The notes beneath the pieces are model-generated. The model worked only from the letters and a program-made list of their open reading frames with translations. It had not been told where the DNA came from and did not search any database. Source: Ruminococcus sp. (GTDB taxonomy: Bacteria; Bacillota; Clostridia; Oscillospirales; Ruminococcaceae). Taken from it: a stretch of 64,000 nt of DNA. The position numbers were made by a program, and so were the translations under genes. The stretch covers positions 1 through 64,000 of the forward strand of contig SVNR01000007.1 of assembly GCA_015066815.1 (NCBI GenBank), in the 5' to 3' direction. Positions 61,311-64,000 of the stretch are shown here, in pieces (positions within the stretch are counted from its first letter, which is position 1; the number at the start of each line of letters is the position of its first letter).

Positions 61311-61340
61311 AGCTCCCTGACTGCAGTTTATAGTAAAAGT

Positions 61341-61382
61341 TTAAAGTCACATTTCTCTGTTTACGGTTGAAATGTGACTTTA
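61341..61382. terminator. Rho-independent terminator
   Basis: ttaaagtcacatttctctgtttacggttgaaatgtgactttaa. Confidence 0.8.
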
Positions 61383-61411
61383 ATACATATGTTTATAATG
61401 CAAAAACGATC

Positions 61412-62363
61412 TTATGGTTTCTGCTTTGTGTTATCCAACGTTACGCTTGATGATTTTATTACCATTCTTTTTTCAAAATTATCATTCACATAAAACGGAA
61501 CTGCAATAAAATATAAGTGGTTATAATCTTCCAAAGAAAGCTCCGGCATATTAAGATCGATTTTTTTGGTACAAATAAAATCGCTTGAGGATGTGATATC
61601 TATATAATCCGCTCCGTCAAAAGCACCTGAAACCAGATCATGATTTATGTACATGGACACACGGTATTTACAGGGCTCACCACCATACATGCATAATGTA
61701 ACAGTATCGTCCATTGTAAACGAAGTACGGTCATGTTTTCCTGCCAGCAGATCCGCAGGTGTAAGGAAAATATCGTTTTTCAGTGTCTCAATAAACACAC
61801 GGCTGTCCAGAGAATTTTCGCCGGAGAAACTGCCTGTTGAACCTACTGTATTGAACTTCTGACGCATTTCTTCTGTAACTTCTTCAGATGTATAGTCATT
61901 GCATACCTTTGGTTCTGATAACCCTGTTTCCTGAGTCACACCCAACTTTAACGGGAAGATCGAGGAAATTTTGTGACTGAATTCATAATTTGATTTTTCA
62001 ATATTAATAAACTCCGGCTGAAACATAGATATAATCTCAACAGAAAGCTCACTGCCCATTTCTCCGACCAGAGGCTCAAACTCAATTGTCTGCAACTTTT
62101 TTTCATTCTCGTTCACATCAAAAATATGCATGAGCTTGTTTTCTGAACTTTCTTCTGTACGATATGGCTGGCGAAAACCGTTTACGAAAATCAGAAGTCC
62201 AAAATCAGTAGCTTTTCCGCCGTTCTCGACATAGTAAGGAAAAGAAACCGTAGGAGCATAATCTATCTGTTCTTTTCCATCCTCCCACTCAATGCCGAAA
62301 CCAAAAGCACCAACCGTTGATTCTTTTTCTGATAATGTACCGTCATCCGGTCTGGCAAAGGGA
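61412..62363 (-). pseudogene. 5'-truncated gene downstream of ECF sigma factor
   Basis: Open frame SEKYDPFARPDDGTLSEKESTVGAFGFGIEWEDGKEQIDY...continues into MHIFDVNENEKK...; no plausible start codon or RBS between the sigma stop and the frame. Confidence 0.6.
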
Positions 62364-62705
62364 TCATATTTTTCTGATTACACAATCGGTAAGCTCGTCC
62401 AGCACAAGTGAAATCTGTCCTCCGCCACGTTTGATACGCTGTTCGTGTTTCCAGCGGTTAAGCGCTATATTTCTGGTGAGTGTAACAAGAAAGGCTGCAA
62501 AATTTGACGGACAATGTGGTGGTATCGAATTCCAGGCCTGCATCAGAGCATCGTTTACACATTCCTCTATATCCTGATGACTGTCAAGAATTTTTCCTGC
62601 TGTCATCCTGCAGACAGTACCATGCTTTCTTTCTGTTTCCGCAATCGCCTCCTCCCTGCGAAGATAAAAAAGCTCAATAATCTGTTCGTCGTCCATCGTA
62701 TACAC
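62364..62705 (-). pseudogene. Truncated ECF-type sigma-70 factor (region 2 only)
   Basis: MYTMDDEQIIELFYLRREEAIAETERKHG...DIEECVNDALMQAWNSIPPHCPSNFAAFLVTLTRNIALNRWKHEQR; ends at DELTDCVIRKI without region 4. Confidence 0.75.
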
Positions 62706-62807
62706 CTCCCTTTACTGATTATGACAACTTTTTATTATAACGGGTTACACATTTTATGAAAAAAATCCGCATCCTGTCGTATCCTGTAAACATTCCTATA
62801 TAAATAA

Positions 62808-62846
62808 CAGGCATTCACGTAAATCCTTAATACGTGAATGCCTGTC
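62808..62846. terminator. Stem-loop / terminator
   Basis: acaggcattcacgtaaatccttaatacgtgaatgcctgt. Confidence 0.65.
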
Positions 62847-62968
62847 CTGACAAATTCTGCTTTATTGGTTTTCATTCAATTTCTGATACAAAAAAACTAT
62901 TCAAAGAATCCCAGCCTTTTTTCTCTTCCATGGGAAATCAATCACTGACAGAGCGTTGCTCCTGCTTT

Positions 62969-63487
62969 TTATTCAGCAAAGTAGATATAGTTCTCTTTTC
63001 TCGGTGAAGCAGGAGCAGGCTCTGTTTCAGCATAGCCTAAAATACAGTGACCGATACCTTCGTATTCACCTGTTATTCCGAGAGATCTGAGAATCTCCTT
63101 ACCTTCTTCAGTTTCAAACTCTTCCTTCGCACGATGAATCCAGCAGCTGTCAACTCCGCAAGCGTGAGCTGCAAGCATGAGATTTCCCATAACAAGACTG
63201 CCGTCGTAGAGGTAGGTAGGCATTGACTTATCGGCAAGAACTATCAGTACAACAGGTGCACCGTAAAACGGATCCATGTCAGCTCCCATGATTTTTGCGT
63301 TCATTGCTGAGAGTCTGTCACGAAGCTCCTTGTTTGTAACAGCAATGATTACAGGAGACTGTCTGTTCATTCCTGTTGCGGCATAAGTACCTGCCTCGGC
63401 GATTTTTTCAATAATCTCTCTTGGCACCATGTCCGGTTTATAGGCTCTTACACTCCGTCTTGTAAGCATGTTTTCAATTGCATTCAT
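62969..63487 (-). CDS. Nitroreductase family protein
   Basis: MLTRRSVRAYKPDMVPREIIEKIAEAGTYAATGMNRQSPVII; LGYAETEPAPASPRKENYIYF. Confidence 0.94.
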   Translation of the reverse strand: MNAIENMLTRRSVRAYKPDMVPREIIEKIAEAGTYAATGMNRQSPVIIAVTNKELRDRLSAMNAKIMGADMDPFYGAPVVLIVLADKSMPTYLYDGSLVMGNLMLAAHACGVDSCWIHRAKEEFETEEGKEILRSLGITGEYEGIGHCILGYAETEPAPASPRKENYIYFAE

Positions 63488-63705
63488 TTTTATACCTCCA
63501 AAAAAATATTATAAAACAATGTCGCTTTATCGTATCTTATAAAGTATGGTTCCCATCTCGCCTATCCATTCCAGTATTCCTTCTGACTGGCTATTATATA
63601 AGTAAATTTATTCTGAAAGAAGCCTTCTGCGAACACTTTTAGTGCACCTGTTTATCTGACAAAAAATAACAGAGGATGCTACGCAATTGGTTTAAGAAAT
63701 GAGGT

Positions 63706-63993
63706 TTATTGAACTCCATTAAAATTCGCCTTGCTTTCAAAAGTACGATTGAACGAACCAATCTCAATCAAATTCCCCTCCGGATCAGCAATATAGCAGG
63801 TACGCTGTCCCCATGGCTCGTTTTCAGGCGGCAATACCGAAACGGCACCCTTTGAAATTGCGTCATTGTATGCCTTATCAACCTCATCAAAGGTATCGAC
63901 ATAAAGAGCAATTTCAAAATGCCCATTGAAACCCTTGAGATATTCATACTTTCTACCCGTCATTTTTTCAAAATTTTTTCGTTCGTACAACAT
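63706..63993 (-). CDS. VOC family (glyoxalase/bleomycin-resistance-like) protein, probably 5'-truncated by the window edge
   Basis: FEIALYVDTFDEVDKAYNDAISKGAVSVLPPENEPWGQRTCYIADPEGNLIEIGSF. Confidence 0.85.
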   Translation of the reverse strand: MLYERKNFEKMTGRKYEYLKGFNGHFEIALYVDTFDEVDKAYNDAISKGAVSVLPPENEPWGQRTCYIADPEGNLIEIGSFNRTFESKANFNGVQ

Positions 63994-64000
63994 AAAAAGT

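Overview
Low-GC Firmicutes chromosome, probably a cellulosome-forming Ruminococcus-type bacterium (inference from dockerin-bearing proteins, the spoIIA operon and the hprK-PHP-murB-rapZ-whiA-dnaE-pfkA gene order). The window opens with the 5' end of a minus-strand 16S rRNA gene and its promoter. The body is mostly housekeeping genes: FHA/FtsW/PBP, rpe, pfkA, dnaE, whiA, rapZ, murB, hprK, nfo, a DEAD-box helicase and spoIIAA-spoIIAB-sigF. There are two tRNAs, two large LRR/dockerin proteins, a collagen-like protein and a flavin/redox gene cluster. Main observations: (1) dnaE is split into three exons by two ORF-less group II introns of ~736-737 nt. The boundaries can be set to the base (GTGCG...AT), and removing both restores one 1141-aa DnaE frame. 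(2) A dispersed palindromic repeat family (TATAGTGAACG...CGTTCACTATA hairpins, sometimes joined to a TGCACGGAGTGACCGCAGGGAACGGATGTGCAAGG core) occurs in about 13 intergenic copies, mostly just upstream of genes. (3) A flavodoxin / DUF3793 / Tp47-like / ferric-reductase-FMN-binding fusion / ApbE / Gx-transporter cluster has a shared GTTAG-N6-CTAAC palindrome upstream of both the operon and an adjacent AraC regulator. (4) A truncated ECF sigma factor is fused by deletion to a headless downstream gene. (5) A 3' remnant of a different group II intron is present. All assignments come from reading the sequence; no database searches were run.
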